Of a stretch of DNA of 64,000 nt, positions 44,175 through 56,195 are shown piece by piece. How positions within the stretch are numbered: the stretch's first letter is position 1; every line of letters starts with the position of its first letter. The stretch lies in contig HG738137.1 in NCBI GenBank assembly GCA_000499405.2, positions 11,076,621 through 11,140,620 of the forward strand, given 5' to 3'. The DNA comes from Onchocerca volvulus. Taxonomy: Eukaryota > Nematoda > Chromadorea > Rhabditida > Onchocercidae. Below the pieces are notes generated by a model that saw nothing but the letters and a program-made list of their open reading frames with translations, was not told the origin of the DNA and ran no database searches. The position numbers and the translations under genes are program-made.

Positions 44175-46600
44175 TAAAGAATTGGAATTATTAAACAAAA
44201 TATCAAAGAAATTAAATATTCTCAAATTTCAAATTACAAGAACAGAATCAACGTTACGGGAAAAAAGGAAAAAATTCTTTACCAATTGTTTAAACTATTA
44301 TGATTGTGACATAAGGTTGTTCATGTACTATAAAAAAGATTGGTTATAAATGAGATTATTTTATTTATGTATTGCTTTTCCATCCTATTAATAAATTTTT
44401 GTTGAATAATGTTTTTAGTGCGAAAATCGATTGATAAATTTTGTAAGAAGTTAAAAAGTATAACAAACACAAAAGAAATAAAAATTTAAGAAAGAGTTCT
44501 GGAAAGGTTTTGAGAAATTAATAAAGCATTATTTAGTAAAAAAAAAAGCAATATTAAACCCAACTTATTATTCTTATTATTAAAAAAAAAAAAAAAATTT
44601 TAATGAATTTAATATTTAAAGAAATTAAAAAAAAAATTATCGATTACTTTCGTATGAATCTATCTTGTTCTTCAAGTAGAATGCTTATATAAACTATCAT
44701 ACTGATAAAAGTGATAACAGTAAATATAAAATTTTAGGCATCATTATAAAAAGTATTAAAATATATACTGCTTGATTAGCATTCTCTTTTCATTTATTTT
44801 TCATTTTTAATAATTTCGAACTTTTTCATCCTTCACTTTTTCAAATTTTTTTTTTATTTTCTTCTAATTTTCCTGAATTTTTTTTTCGCTTTTTATATTT
44901 TTATTTATAGAAGGCCTATCATCTTAATATCAACTTTTTTCAAAGTGATTTTTTTCGATCGGAAAATGTTTTCCAGCAAACATTTCAAGATTCGGAATGT
45001 TTATCAAAATTTATGTTTGTAAAACTATATTGGAAAATTCATATCGGAGCACTGATGATTGTCAATTTCTGCAAATTGTGAATAAAAATAATTTAAAACT
45101 AAATTTTTAGTTTAAAATTTGATAAAAAGCTTATGGGACGCATATAAATCATTTTGAAAATAATTAAACTTGAATTACGATGAATAAATTGAATTATTGT
45201 ACAAATACTGAAGAATTAAATAAAAAATTACAATTTTCAGATAAGAAATATTCAACAAGCACAATGAATGTAAACAAAATAATCATACATTTCAATTCTT
45301 TTAATTAAGCTTGGCAAAATTTTGCCCGGTATTTAATTCCTTTGAAAAACCGAACAGTTCAGTTCCTGTTTACAAATGAAAGAAAAAGTGAGAGAAAAAA
45401 AGAAAAAAGCAAACTCTTGAAAAAAATTTATTCTTAAAAGTATGAAATAGGAAAAGAATTTTCCTTCAATGATATTTGATTTTATAAATGAAATCGATTC
45501 ATTATTGTTCAACACACGACAATGATAACCGAAGATGGAATAAGTGAATATTTCGAATTCAATTACTCGAATTTCGGATAAATCAATATAATACTTCGAA
45601 TCAAGTCTTGGCTAGGCTACTATGGCTTAAAGCAAAATTTTTACGAAGTCTAGTGAATTTAATGGATAACAAATCAGGAAAGAATAGATGTGATCGTAAA
45701 AGTGTCATGGAATTAGGGGGATGAATATGACACATGGATCTCATTTGATATTGATATCTTCGGTCGATTTTGATATGATAAATCCACCTCTTTACCAATG
45801 ATTATCGATTGAATGGTTATCTCGAATGGCCTTGACCTTTCACCCCAGAAACATAAGATAAAGAAACAATGGTGGCAAGATGAGAAGGAAATACTGATAA
45901 TTATGAACCCACCGGTCCGTCCATCTTATTGGTATTTTGCGGATAGCCGGAGCTCCTTCAAGACATGGAACAGCGATTTGTGAATTATTCCGGTTTTTGT
46001 TATGGCGTTGGTTTCATTGTAAAATTCTGTCATTTCGGAATATCATTTATTGCTGTTATATTCTCTTAGGCCTTTTTCCAGGCTTTTATTGTTATGGCTT
46101 CTTAGGCCTTTTTCTAGGCTTTTATTGTTATGGCTTCTTTTGGCTTATTAAATCATCCATTTTTATGAATTTATGAGGATTAAATGTATCTAGCTTATTA
46201 AACAAGTATCTCAGTAAATTCTGGGCCATGACTAAATCTCTCAAGGGATGAGAAACGTTGAAACAAAGCATTTCTTTGAAATTTTGGTAATCTGCCAAAA
46301 AAAATTCCAAAATATAGTGCTTTTTATATGCATTTAAACTTAGGCTTGAATTTGAATTTGAATTTAGATTTGATTGTTTCATGGAATCAATTAAATCGGG
46401 AATTTATTTTATCATAATGGAAATAATAAATCTGTCTTTTCAAAAAAAAAAAAAAATGAAATTCATATACATACGAGTATATATGTATGGATGTGTTATG
46501 CATAGTTGTATCCTCTGCAAACGTAATGTGCTAGAAAAGGTACATGTTATTGATTGATAATTAATTAACGATCATAAAATGATGATATGATTGAATTCTT
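44175..46600. other. Intergenic region, AT-rich
   Basis: No supported gene. Short ORFs at 45333-46382 lack splice support. A 36-bp tandem duplication is at 46065-46136. Confidence 0.5.
46065..46136. repeat. 36-bp tandem duplication
   Basis: Two copies of a 36-bp unit starting CTTAGGCCTTTTTC, differing at one base (C/T). Being a multiple of three, it gives a repeated 12-residue unit (LGLFPGFYCYGF) in one frame, probably without meaning. Confidence 0.9.
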
Positions 46601-46644
46601 TTAGAATGTGTGCCTAAAGATTGATGATAATAGAGATCAGCAAT

Positions 46645-49582
46645 ATGGATGAGAAACAGGACTATTGTAACACAGAACAAATTGGAAGCAATTCAGAAAG
46701 TACTGATACATCTATGAATCAAACTGGTAAAGTTTGCTCTTTGTTCTACTGTAATGTTCGATGCATTATATTTTTCGAAGGATTACTTTTTATTCGATGA
46801 TAGATTAGCAAAAGGAAATACAGAACAAATAAGTAAAAAATGATTTAAGTAAATGCCAAAATTATGCATTTTTTATCTTAAAATTTTATATAAGACAAAT
46901 TCTTAATTCTCGAAGATTTTCAATACTGCCAATTAATGCATAAGTTAAATAAAGAAAAAACTTTGTTGAAAAAGGGATTTCATGTTTAATGTTTGATTTA
47001 AATTTTGGAAATTTTAAAATATTAATTAAATGGAAATTTAGTAATAGGCTCATCAATAATCGTAGTAGTTTTGACTTCAGAACCAGAAAGAAGATTCATA
47101 GATGGAAAATGGTTTTGTGAGGATGGTAACGGCGGTTTCTTGGTATTTGAGGAGGATAAATGGATCGCAGCTAAAGGCGATGATCTGAAGGAAAAGTGGG
47201 ATACAGCCAGTATGACTGATGAGATAAGTAGTAATCCATATCGCTGTGTCGTTGATGGCGTCACTATGGAGTGGAATCAGATCAGTCAGCAATGGTTACC
47301 AGTAGTAGAAGTACATATTTGATATTTAGCAAAATGCGTTCATACAAATAAGTTTGTTAGTTTTATCCAGTTTGTTAAAGATATGGAGTTTTCAGATTCG
47401 AAATCTTTCCGATCGTGTTTCTCAATTTCACTAGCAAGTTTTGAACAAATTCGAATAACTGCGTAAATTTGTATTGAACATTAAAATATGTTCAATTTTG
47501 AATGAGAAAAATGGTGAAGATTTGAAGAGAAAATCAAATCTCCCGTTATGCCAAATCTGTTGTAGGTAAATGAAGATTTTTTGGCTCAGTATCACAGTAA
47601 TTACGGTATCAAGTATGATTTTGGCGAAAAAGAAGGATCAAGCATGGAAAGAAAAAATGAAAAATCCGAAGACCATAAATCTGCGAAGCACAAATTGCAC
47701 GACAAAAAGGAAAAGGAAAAGGAAGGTACATATGTTCTGAAAATCTTTTTTATTTATTTTTTCTTTTTTTTTTTATTTTCTTCCAATTTCGTTTTATTCT
47801 TTTTTAAGAGTTCCAATGTAATAGGATTTTTTTAGGTTGGGTGGAACTCGAAGAAGAAAAGAATACTTCAGTTTATGTTTCAAATCTTCCATTTAGTATA
47901 ACTGAAGAGTCGTTTATCGTGAGTTTAAGATTCATGCAGTATTATTCTGTTCTCGAGTTTTATGAATTGGAATTTAAAAATCAAGTCCATTAATGTTAGA
48001 AACAATTAATGTGCCTCACTCTTAAAAACAGTAAATAAGACTAATATTGGAATAATTTCAGGAGTTAATGAGCAAATGTGGTGTAATACAACGGGATGCA
48101 AGGACCAATAAATTAAAAATAAAATTGTATAGGAATGATGATGGCACGATTAAAGGAGATGGCAGATGCTGCTATATAAAGGTAAGTGATGATCTGCTTT
48201 GAATTTGTTAAAAATATATTTAGGTAACGTAGATAAATTTTCTAGAAAGAATCGGTAATCATGGCCTTAGATATTCTTGACGGCTGGAATGTGGATGGGA
48301 AAATTATTTCGGTCGAAAAAGCAAAGTTCCAAATGAAAGGAGAATTTGATCCATCAAAAAAGAAAAAGAAACTCACAGCAGCTCAGAAAAAGCGTTTTAT
48401 TGAAAGTCAAGAGAGGTAATTATTCTTAATTTCGAGTGTTATAGAGATTTAGGTGAAATGTTAGCGAACTGAACATGTATAATTCCAGAATCTTCGAATG
48501 GAAGCCAGAAAAACCACGAAACTATCGTCCAATCAGTGACTGCACTATTGTTATGAAGAACATGTTTACGTTAGAGCAAATGATGGTTTGTTTTTTTGTC
48601 AAAATTCGATCAGTAATTGGTAGTACGACAAATCTTTCTGTTATCGTTATCATCTATAAAGCTGAACTTTTTGTTTTGCAGAAGAACGCAGCTTTATTAC
48701 TGGATTTAGAAGAAGAAATCAGAAAAGTTTGCGAAAGATTTGGAACTGTGAAAAAAGTCGTCGTCCACGATGTAAATTTGCCGTAACTTTCCGATATTAT
48801 GTCCGCTTTTTATTCACTTGTTAAATATTACTGTTTGATGAATTTAGTTGAAGATGACAAGCTCATCAGGTATTCCGAGCAAAAGATTAATCATTAAAAA
48901 AGCACAATTCATGCAGGCCTATTTGCCAAATCTAATTTCAAGTTTTTTGTTTGCAGTTTGAAATTGGCCTCAAATCCCACTTAACAAAACAAGTACACTT
49001 TCATTTCAGAATAATCCAGAAGGCGTAGTTTGTGTCACATTTCAAAATGTCGAGCATTCAGATATAGCTGTGCGTTCACTCAATGGTCGTGTAGTGGATG
49101 GCCGACAGATTTCAGTAACATTGTGGGATGGGAAGACGAAATACACAATGTAAGATTTGATCGAAAAAATAAAAGAAATTTTAATTTTTTGAAAGTTGTG
49201 TTTTGTAAACACAAAAATGATCCATACTGCTGTTTTTTTCTTTCACAAATATTTACATCCAGTTACAAATTTACAAAATGAAACAATATAGAAATCACCA
49301 TTAAAAACTAGAAAAGCCGATAAAAGTATTTTAAATGATGAGCGAAAAGAATAGTTAGAGAAAACATGTGCCCCCTTATAAACAATGAACAAAGGGAACC
49401 TTTCGTTGTATCGTAAAGTGAGGCAAATAATCAGATTGCAGGATTCTATGTAATTTATCAAATCTTAATATCATTCTATCATTTCAGTTATCCTAATGTC
49501 TTATTTTAGAGCAGAAACTGAAGAACAGAGAGCAGAAAGACTCAAGCAGTGGCAGAATTATATTTCTGAGGATGCTGACTAG
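46645..49582 (+). CDS. htatsf1: HTATSF1/Cus2-type splicing factor with RRM and UHM domains
   Basis: Family members help U2 snRNP assembly through SF3B1 and U2 snRNA. Exons are 46645-46726, 47081-47310, 47566-47725, 47836-47918, 48062-48181, 48246-48415, 48489-48585, 48682-48771, 49010-49149 and 49510-49582, 1245 nt or 414 residues. The N-terminal part has a Trp-rich segment (DGKWFCEDGNGGFLVF), then a Lys/Glu linker. RRM1 begins VYVSNLPF (about 170-177). The link EWKPEKPRNYRPISDCTIV and the UHM-like second RRM (GRQISVTLWDGKTKY) are typical of this family. The usual RWF of the UHM is RVV here. An in-frame ATG at 46624 is possible; 46645 has the better context. A three-codon uORF starts at 46606, right after an acceptor ending at 46604. 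The last 41 bp overlap the CoA synthase CDS on the other strand. Confidence 0.92.
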
Positions 49583-52500
49583 CAAATGAACGCAGCGTGG
49601 ACAGAGCCAAAAAAAGTTGTCTTTTCGTTTCTCCGAATGTCCAAAGTGGACAAATCACAACATCACTTCGTTTTATACGTTCCAAATTACTCATCTGAGA
49701 ATGAATTCGTTTTTCTGCCTATAAAAAGCTTGTGTTAAAGTAGCTTTTATTAGTAAAATGTATTTTAGTGATTTGTTTGAAGATCCCACCAATGCATTAT
49801 CTGAAATAGATGGCCTAAAAAGATTCCAATGTTTGCTATTAGTCTCATGAAATTTGAACTGGTTTGAAAATGAAAAAAAAGACCTGAATGGTATGTGAGC
49901 TATTGAATATCATGTAAGGAAGAATAGAAATAAAAGATAAAAATAATTAAAAATCTAAAATCGAGAATCGATTTATCATAAAATGAAGCTTCATGTGATT
50001 ATTAATCCCTGTGTTATATTTCTGTTTTATATGCTTTTGATAAATATTGCATTAGAAATTTATTTACCGCTATTAGTCAAAGAATGATGAAGTTTAAGAT
50101 GCTAAGCTTTGTTTACTGTAATATGCGTCCCATAAATGCTAAGCTTTGTTTATTGTAATTTTTTTTTTTTTCCTTTTATTGTCCACAAAAAAGTTAAACG
50201 AATATCTGAATACTGCAAAATGTGACAGTTTTTTTTTTTTTTCCTTAGAGTTGTAAATTGTACAGATGAGGTATCGGAAAAGTTCGTAAAATTATGTGAA
50301 ACTATTTGTATAAATCATGCAAAAATTACCTCCTCAGGTGTAATATGGTCTCGTTCCACAACGCGCTCTTTAGCAATACTCGGCGGTATTATACAACTCC
50401 ATACTTGATGCACTGTTCCATCACTATCCCAGCCTGCATCTAGAAGGATTGCCGCGTCAACAACAACAAATTCCGCTCTGCTCTGTGCAATGATTTCTCT
50501 GACCTTTTTCTTTAGAGAAGGCCAAACAATACCATTCAATATTTTAAGTTTTTCCTAGAAAATTGTAAATTAGAAGAGGATTTCTTTCTGACAATCATTC
50601 ATCCTGCCATCCTAATGAAGATACTAAGTTTTTACTTCTAGTGAATATTGAATAATGTAAAGTTGGACTGTCTTTTTATCATTATGAATGGATAAGAACT
50701 TACTTTATCAGCAAAAACAATCGTTGCTAATGTTTTTCTGTTGATCACACCATCTTGTACAATATGATCGCCAAATGTTGCAGCAATATTGCTTGCTATA
50801 ACAGTTCCTTTCTCGTAAAGTTCATGAGCTAATTTGTCACAATTTATCACCTGCAAAAAATAGAAATCTTTAAATGACAAGAAAGCATAAGATAAAACGA
50901 CCTGAATCGGAAATAAACTTCTGCAAATATTTATTACATACATAAGTCTTATTTTTTCCATAGTTGAATCTCAATTAGTGTAGCAGCTGTGAATATGAAA
51001 AAAATGAAATTTCATAATATCCAAAAATGTTCAAATACATCACAATATTCTGAAATATAAAATGAACATTTATAAAATATATAATTCTATTTAAATAAAA
51101 TATATAATTCTTTGTTAAGGGCCATTAGCGTCCCTTATTGCATGTCAATACATTTAGATTAATCTATTACATACTTCACAACCATTTTCAGACAGAAAAT
51201 TTGCAGCATTCGTTTTTCCAGATGCAATTCCACCAGTCAAACCAATAACAAATGGTCGAGGAAACTTTTCTAATTTCAATGGCTTTAAAAACGTTCCCAG
51301 TAAGACTCGACGTCGTGTAGATGAACTCAACTTATATTCCCCCGTTAATTCATCCTTTCCATCGATTAAGCTTATTTTTATTAAATCAAGAATTGGAAGA
51401 TTTCTCTCCTGAAATAATCGGTTCATTCATTAAAATTTCCTTTTAAGTGAGAATAAAGATGCAGAAGTATTACACAAAGTGCAAGAATACGGGTTTGAGA
51501 AAAAAGAACAAGTTCGCTTCACGTAATTTACTACTTTAATTTACCTTATTCGCAATACAACACTTCTTTATAAAATAGCAGCCATTATGAACAAAGATCA
51601 TTCTGAATCCTGCAAAAAAAAAAACTGAAAACTTACTTTTCTTCTATCATTTACTGCGTGACCACCTTTTTCCGTTTCATTACTGACAATAATTGCTCTC
51701 AAATCACGATCAATGATTGACGGACCATATGGATCTACGATGGGATGTACTTCACAACGAACACTACAGCTAATATCTTCCACGAACTCTTGTACAGCTT
51801 TTGCCCTTTTTTCAAACGGTTCTATTAGTTCCCACAATATCTTTTCTGAAATATTTGAAAAATAATATCTTTTCCTTGCCCAATATAAAGTCTTCATGAA
51901 AAACATCTTTTCATCTATATTTTGATAGATATCAACACTTTCTCATCCCAAATTAAGGCTCAAGATAGAAATGAATTTTGCAAAACTTTCTATTGTTTAT
52001 TGAAAAATTGACTTAGCATACTAAGGCTAGTAAATCTAAAATTAATATGATTAAAAAGAATCCACTCATGTTAAATCTTAAGTCCAGTTAAAATTTTTTT
52101 GATTGAAATCTTACTTTTAATCATATCACCACAGGTAACACCGCATACTACTCGTTCTGATGCTGCCATTACAGCTCTCGATAGAAGCATCTTATGACCG
52201 TTATGCAAGCGATCGAATGTTCCACCAAGTACAACGGCACCGTATGGTTTATCAGTTGTTCGATTACACTCAATAGTTTCATCTTCACAAATTATTGTTT
52301 TAAATGTTCTTTCTCGATTATCATCAATAATCACTCGAATATCCAATGTATCACAAATTCTCGATCCTTCTAAATAAACCTGCGACAAGACCTGAAAACT
52401 TTAGAGAATTTTACGCAAAAAAAAAAAGAAAAAACCAGATTTTTAAGCATTCAATCAGAAGACAAATCCTATCGTTTGTATGATATATGTGTAAATGAAT

Positions 52501-52924
52501 AAATAATCAATATTAGTGAGTTTCAGCACAAAAATGATACAGAAATATTTATTCTACACCATTTTTTTTTTTCTTTTACACTAAACTATTCACTTTCAAG
52601 TAGAAAAATTAATCGATTGTACAGTTAATTGCATAATTATTCTTAAAAAAAAAAAAAAGAAGTGAACATAAATGCAATCATTAATATCCAAAAATTTTAA
52701 GCATAATTCAATGTTTCTTACAAAAAAGTGCCTTTGCAAATATTAATTTATTTTATGGGAAAGAATTTAAAATTAAATCAAAAATTTCAAACCTCAAAAA
52801 GGTCCAATTCAGCAGCGACTCGAACATAAAGCCTATTAATGTGAGTTTTAGATGCATCAGCCAAAATAGTAGTAATATTTTGCAAAAATTTAGGTCCAAT
52901 AATCAATAATCCGACATCATCCAT
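49542..52924 (-). CDS. coasy: Bifunctional CoA synthase (PPAT and dephospho-CoA kinase)
   Basis: Catalyses the last two steps of CoA synthesis: adenylylation of 4'-phosphopantetheine, then phosphorylation of dephospho-CoA. Exons in transcript order are 52793-52924, 52115-52391, 51637-51845, 51175-51408, 50704-50850, 50330-50554 and 49542-49718, 1401 nt or 466 residues. The PPAT domain has [12 protein letters not shown] (HNGH at about 107-110), DPYGP and VSNETEKGG. The kinase domain has the P-loop GGIASGKT (about 265-272), [23 protein letters not shown] and a final [18 protein letters not shown] block. The start MDDVGLLI follows a pyrimidine-rich stretch ending CCCGAG, a likely leader acceptor. 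An in-frame ATG at 53008 would add 28 residues. The 3' end runs antisense into the neighbouring splicing factor. Confidence 0.94.
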
Positions 52925-53030
52925 TTGTCTCGGGAGAGCGGAAGGAGACGAAGAAACAGGAAATGATGATACAATTGAATGGAGGGGGAGAGGGAGGAGG
53001 TTCCACAATAGGAGAGATTGATTTGCGCAT

Positions 53031-53032
<2 letters not shown>

Positions 53033-53071
<39 letters not shown>
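53033..53071. repeat. (AT)n microsatellite
   Basis: About 19 AT units just upstream of the CoA synthase start. Confidence 0.95.
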
Positions 53072-53072
<1 letters not shown>

Positions 53073-54140
53073 TCTTGTTTAATTTGTATTCTTTGTAAAT
53101 GAGCAAAGGTTTCTAAATGCAAAAAATTCAAATCAATTAATTAAATTCAATCAATCAATTAATTAAATTCGTACAATACAATTTTTTAATGAAAGACAAA
53201 AAGTTAGAGTTCCGGAAAGTTTAAGTTGGAGATTTTTGATCTTATCAAGTTAACTCTTAGAAGTTGATCTGATAAGATCAAAAAGTTTGGGTATGAAAAA
53301 AACAAGCAAAGAAAAACTTCCAACATATAGCAATTATAACAAAATTAATAGCACAAAATTTGCTGGAATACATGTCATACATGTCGCAGGAATCTTGTCG
53401 TCATCTTATTTAGCCAGAAATAATTTTTAGCCTAAAATTCCAAACGTTTAAAAAATGACGTCCCCGTGAATTACGTCATCCTCCTCCTTCTTCAACTTCT
53501 CTTCACGCATACCTTCTTGTGAACAAATCGACATTCTGGCTGCTATCGAGAATTGTGATTCCGAAAAGATGTTGGGTTTGTTTGAAATTAAGGCCACGGT
53601 AGTAAATAAATGGGGTATGCACGGATACATCTTTTTCCAGTGGGTCCGTCCTTCTTTGATGGCATCCATCCTTTTGCGACGGATTCATCGTCTTGCGACG
53701 TATCCCGTCCTTTTGCGACGCATTCATCCTTTTCCGATGATGTCAGTATTTTTTGACATTTTGATATTTAAATTTTTCGATGTTTCATTTTCATCTCTCT
53801 ATATGTAAATGGGACAGACTCGCAATAACAAACAACAAAACAATAATACTAGCATGAACTATATTTTTGATATTTTATTTTTTTCAACAATACAATCCGA
53901 AAAATCAAAGATCATCATCATATAATCGAACAAATTGTTACAGTTTCATTTAAAATACCATAATTTTGAAATAAACAAATAAAGTAACGCTATACTAAAT
54001 AATATATTGACAGTATATGGTAATTTCAAAAAAAAGAAAAAAGAAAACATTTAAAGATATCAAATACAATGAGAGGAAAGAGAAAAAATGGAAAAAATTC
54101 TTCGGATACTGTATTCACCGGTTTACTGTAACAGTAATAA
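53072..54140. other. Intergenic region with imperfect 39-bp repeat
   Basis: Lies between the CoA synthase 5' end and the SH2 adaptor 3' end, both minus strand. The part at 53450-53760 is less AT-rich, has two overlapping minus-strand ORFs of 73-74 codons, and contains an imperfect tandem repeat at 53647-53727. No gene is supported. Confidence 0.5.
53647..53727 (-). repeat. Imperfect 39-bp tandem repeat
   Basis: On the minus strand two units begin ATGAATGCGTCGCAAAAGGA and ATGAATCCGTCGCAAAAGGA. They keep frame (MNASQKDG and MNPSQKDG) but diverge toward their ends. Confidence 0.75.
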
Positions 54141-56195
54141 CTATGAATGAGTAGTATTAGGAGTAACAAGTATCGGTTTACTGAGTAACATTCGATCCGC
54201 TCCACGAATCGGTAATTCATGACATCGATAGAAACTGATAATACTGGCGATGGAACCGAATGTTGGCCCTTCACCAAGTACCCAACGATTTTCTCGGAAC
54301 TAAATTTTACTGTGTTATCATTAATGATACGGTAGTTAATGTAAGTGCAGCAAATTATCACTAAAAACTTATCATTAGTAAAATAGCACACAATTTTATA
54401 TCACTTATGATTCAGTTCTATCTTGCAGAACTATTTCAATTCAATGATCATTTGCCCCTTCTGTTTGAATCACGACCGATTTTTATTCTGCTGTTCATCG
54501 ATTTATCTGTTCAGTTTGATAAGAAAAACAAATGCTATCTAATATCACAATATATTGAAGTTCGGGATGAATCTGACCGTTTTATACTCCGAATTTATGA
54601 TCTTCCACCAGAAGATACAATTTTGTTTATTAAAAATAGGTAAATTTCTTCCATTTATTTCATTTTTTTTTTTTTTTTTTTTTTTTTTAACGATAAATAG
54701 AATGAATAATTGGTGTACAACTTGTCTTGTTTCAATTCTTTTCAAATTAGATCAAAAAAGATTATGTATTGATCATTCAACTGGAAGATTTATCGAATTT
54801 ATCATCATCTTATATCATATTTGAAATTTTCTTTTAAATTTAAAAAATCTTTTTCAATTCAAAATATGATTTAAAAAAAAAAAATGTACTTCAAGTTTAA
54901 TATGTAATACTCCTCTATTTGCTCTTATCGATAATGCTAGCGTTCCGTTATCTCGTACTCGAATCAAAAATACGCCTATATCTTGATCAGAAAGTTGTCG
55001 TTCCGCCTCGAATCGATCAATACCCTTATGAATGATTTCTTCCTCGCGGTAACGAATTCGACGTGAATCACGTCCATTTGTACGCTCTGACAAAATTTCC
55101 GGTTTAAATTTTATTCTTTTTAAATAACTTTTTTTTTTTTTTTGACATCTTTCAGCCTTCAATTTTTCAAAGTATTTTAAAATATAAAAACTTTTTTTCG
55201 TAAAAATTTTGATAACAAAAAAGTAGTAATGATAGAATATTCTAGTTTTGAATTGTTCCAACCAGAATGTAATTAATTTTTTTGAAATAATAACCACAGT
55301 AATTATTTAACTTTTTTTTTTTTTTAACATAATAAACATGTTGTAAAATTGCATTAAGCATAATATTACGACAATCTTTTAAATAACGAAACGAAAAATG
55401 ATTGAAAAATTTACCACGTAACCTGTTAATACCAAATTTGAAACGATTACGTTCAAGCTCAGTACTTGAAGCTCGTCGTGGATCACATTCATGTAGTTGC
55501 GTTGAAATAGTTCTCTACAATACTGATATTATTATTATCATTAAATTTCCTGCTCTTTCAATTAAAAATGCCTCAATTTTAAAAATTCAATATGATAGCA
55601 ATGTTTATTTTCAAATTTTATATTTCTAAAATTTCTCATATAAATCACTGGCAACAAGAGAAAATGAGCAAATTGGTTAATCGAACCTGCCTGATAACAG
55701 CATGATTGTGCTTAACAATCGGTGAATGACACGAAGATGATGGTAACAATCCGGCGATATTATTACTTGTTCCGACAATATTATTCGTTTGCTGTTCCGC
55801 AATCCCGCAACAACGGATTCGCAAGCCACGCTCTAATCTTTGTCCCAATAATAATTCTGACGAATCGGAATGAGGACGTTCTCTAAATAAAAAATAACAT
55901 CATCATGCGACAATCATAGGAGATTGCAGATGACAAATTTACGATTCTCAAGAAAATCCTATACCAGGAATTGAAGTAAAAACTTCGATCGATTCTCTCT
56001 CATCATTTATCTTCAATTCTTATTTTTTTTTTTAAATGCAAGTTTTCTCAGAAAACGCATTAAATATGAGATATTTTTAAAGAAATAATTCTTCCATATC
56101 TTCCACTGGATAATTTTAACAATTTACCGCGGTGGAAATGAAGCGGTACGATGTAGGAACTCCCAAGGAGTATCATAATGAGCTTCTTCCATCAT
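54141..56195 (-). CDS. SH2-domain adaptor of the SHB/SHD/SHE/SHF type
   Basis: Binds phosphotyrosine in receptor signalling. Exons in transcript order are 56128-56195, 55687-55882, 55415-55514, 54890-55086 and 54141-54299, 720 nt or 239 residues. The start MMEEAHYDTPWEF has an upstream in-frame TGA and a possible leader acceptor (TTTGTTTCAAG) about 57 bp before it. YDTPWEF resembles the Tyr-Asp-x-Pro-Trp-Glu motifs of this family, themselves possible kinase targets. A linker of about 90 residues follows. The C-terminal SH2 domain has IIHKGIDRFEAERQL, FLIRVRDNGTLALSIR with the phosphate-binding Arg at about 164, VLHIKLE, then RENRWVLGEG, SIISFYRCHELPIRGADRML. The His-x-Gly opening and PIRGA end match SHB-family SH2 domains better than other classes. 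Shorter than vertebrate members. Confidence 0.85.
54407..54824 (+). CDS. Possible small gene nested in an intron of the SH2 adaptor
   Basis: Plus-strand ORF 54407-54639, then donor AG|GTAAAT, a T-rich 61-bp intron, and a possible exon 54701-54824 in frame to TGA, giving 118 residues. The segment CYLISQYIEVRDESDRFIL, then RIYDLPPEDTILFIKN, has protein-like composition, and the second exon carries KLDQKRLCIDHSTGRFIEF. It lies wholly inside the intron between the two SH2-coding exons. Not recognised. The acceptor ATAAATAG is weak, so the model is tentative. Confidence 0.3.

Noticed and set aside
45937..46382. Overlapping ORFs on both strands around the 36-bp tandem repeat
   Set aside because: The apparent 12-residue repeat arises only because the unit length is a multiple of three; no other sign of coding.
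54545..54745. Minus-strand ORF across the SH2 intron as an additional SH2 exon
   Set aside because: Exons 54890-55086 and 54141-54299 join in phase 0 and give a complete SH2 core without it; its residues do not fit the domain.
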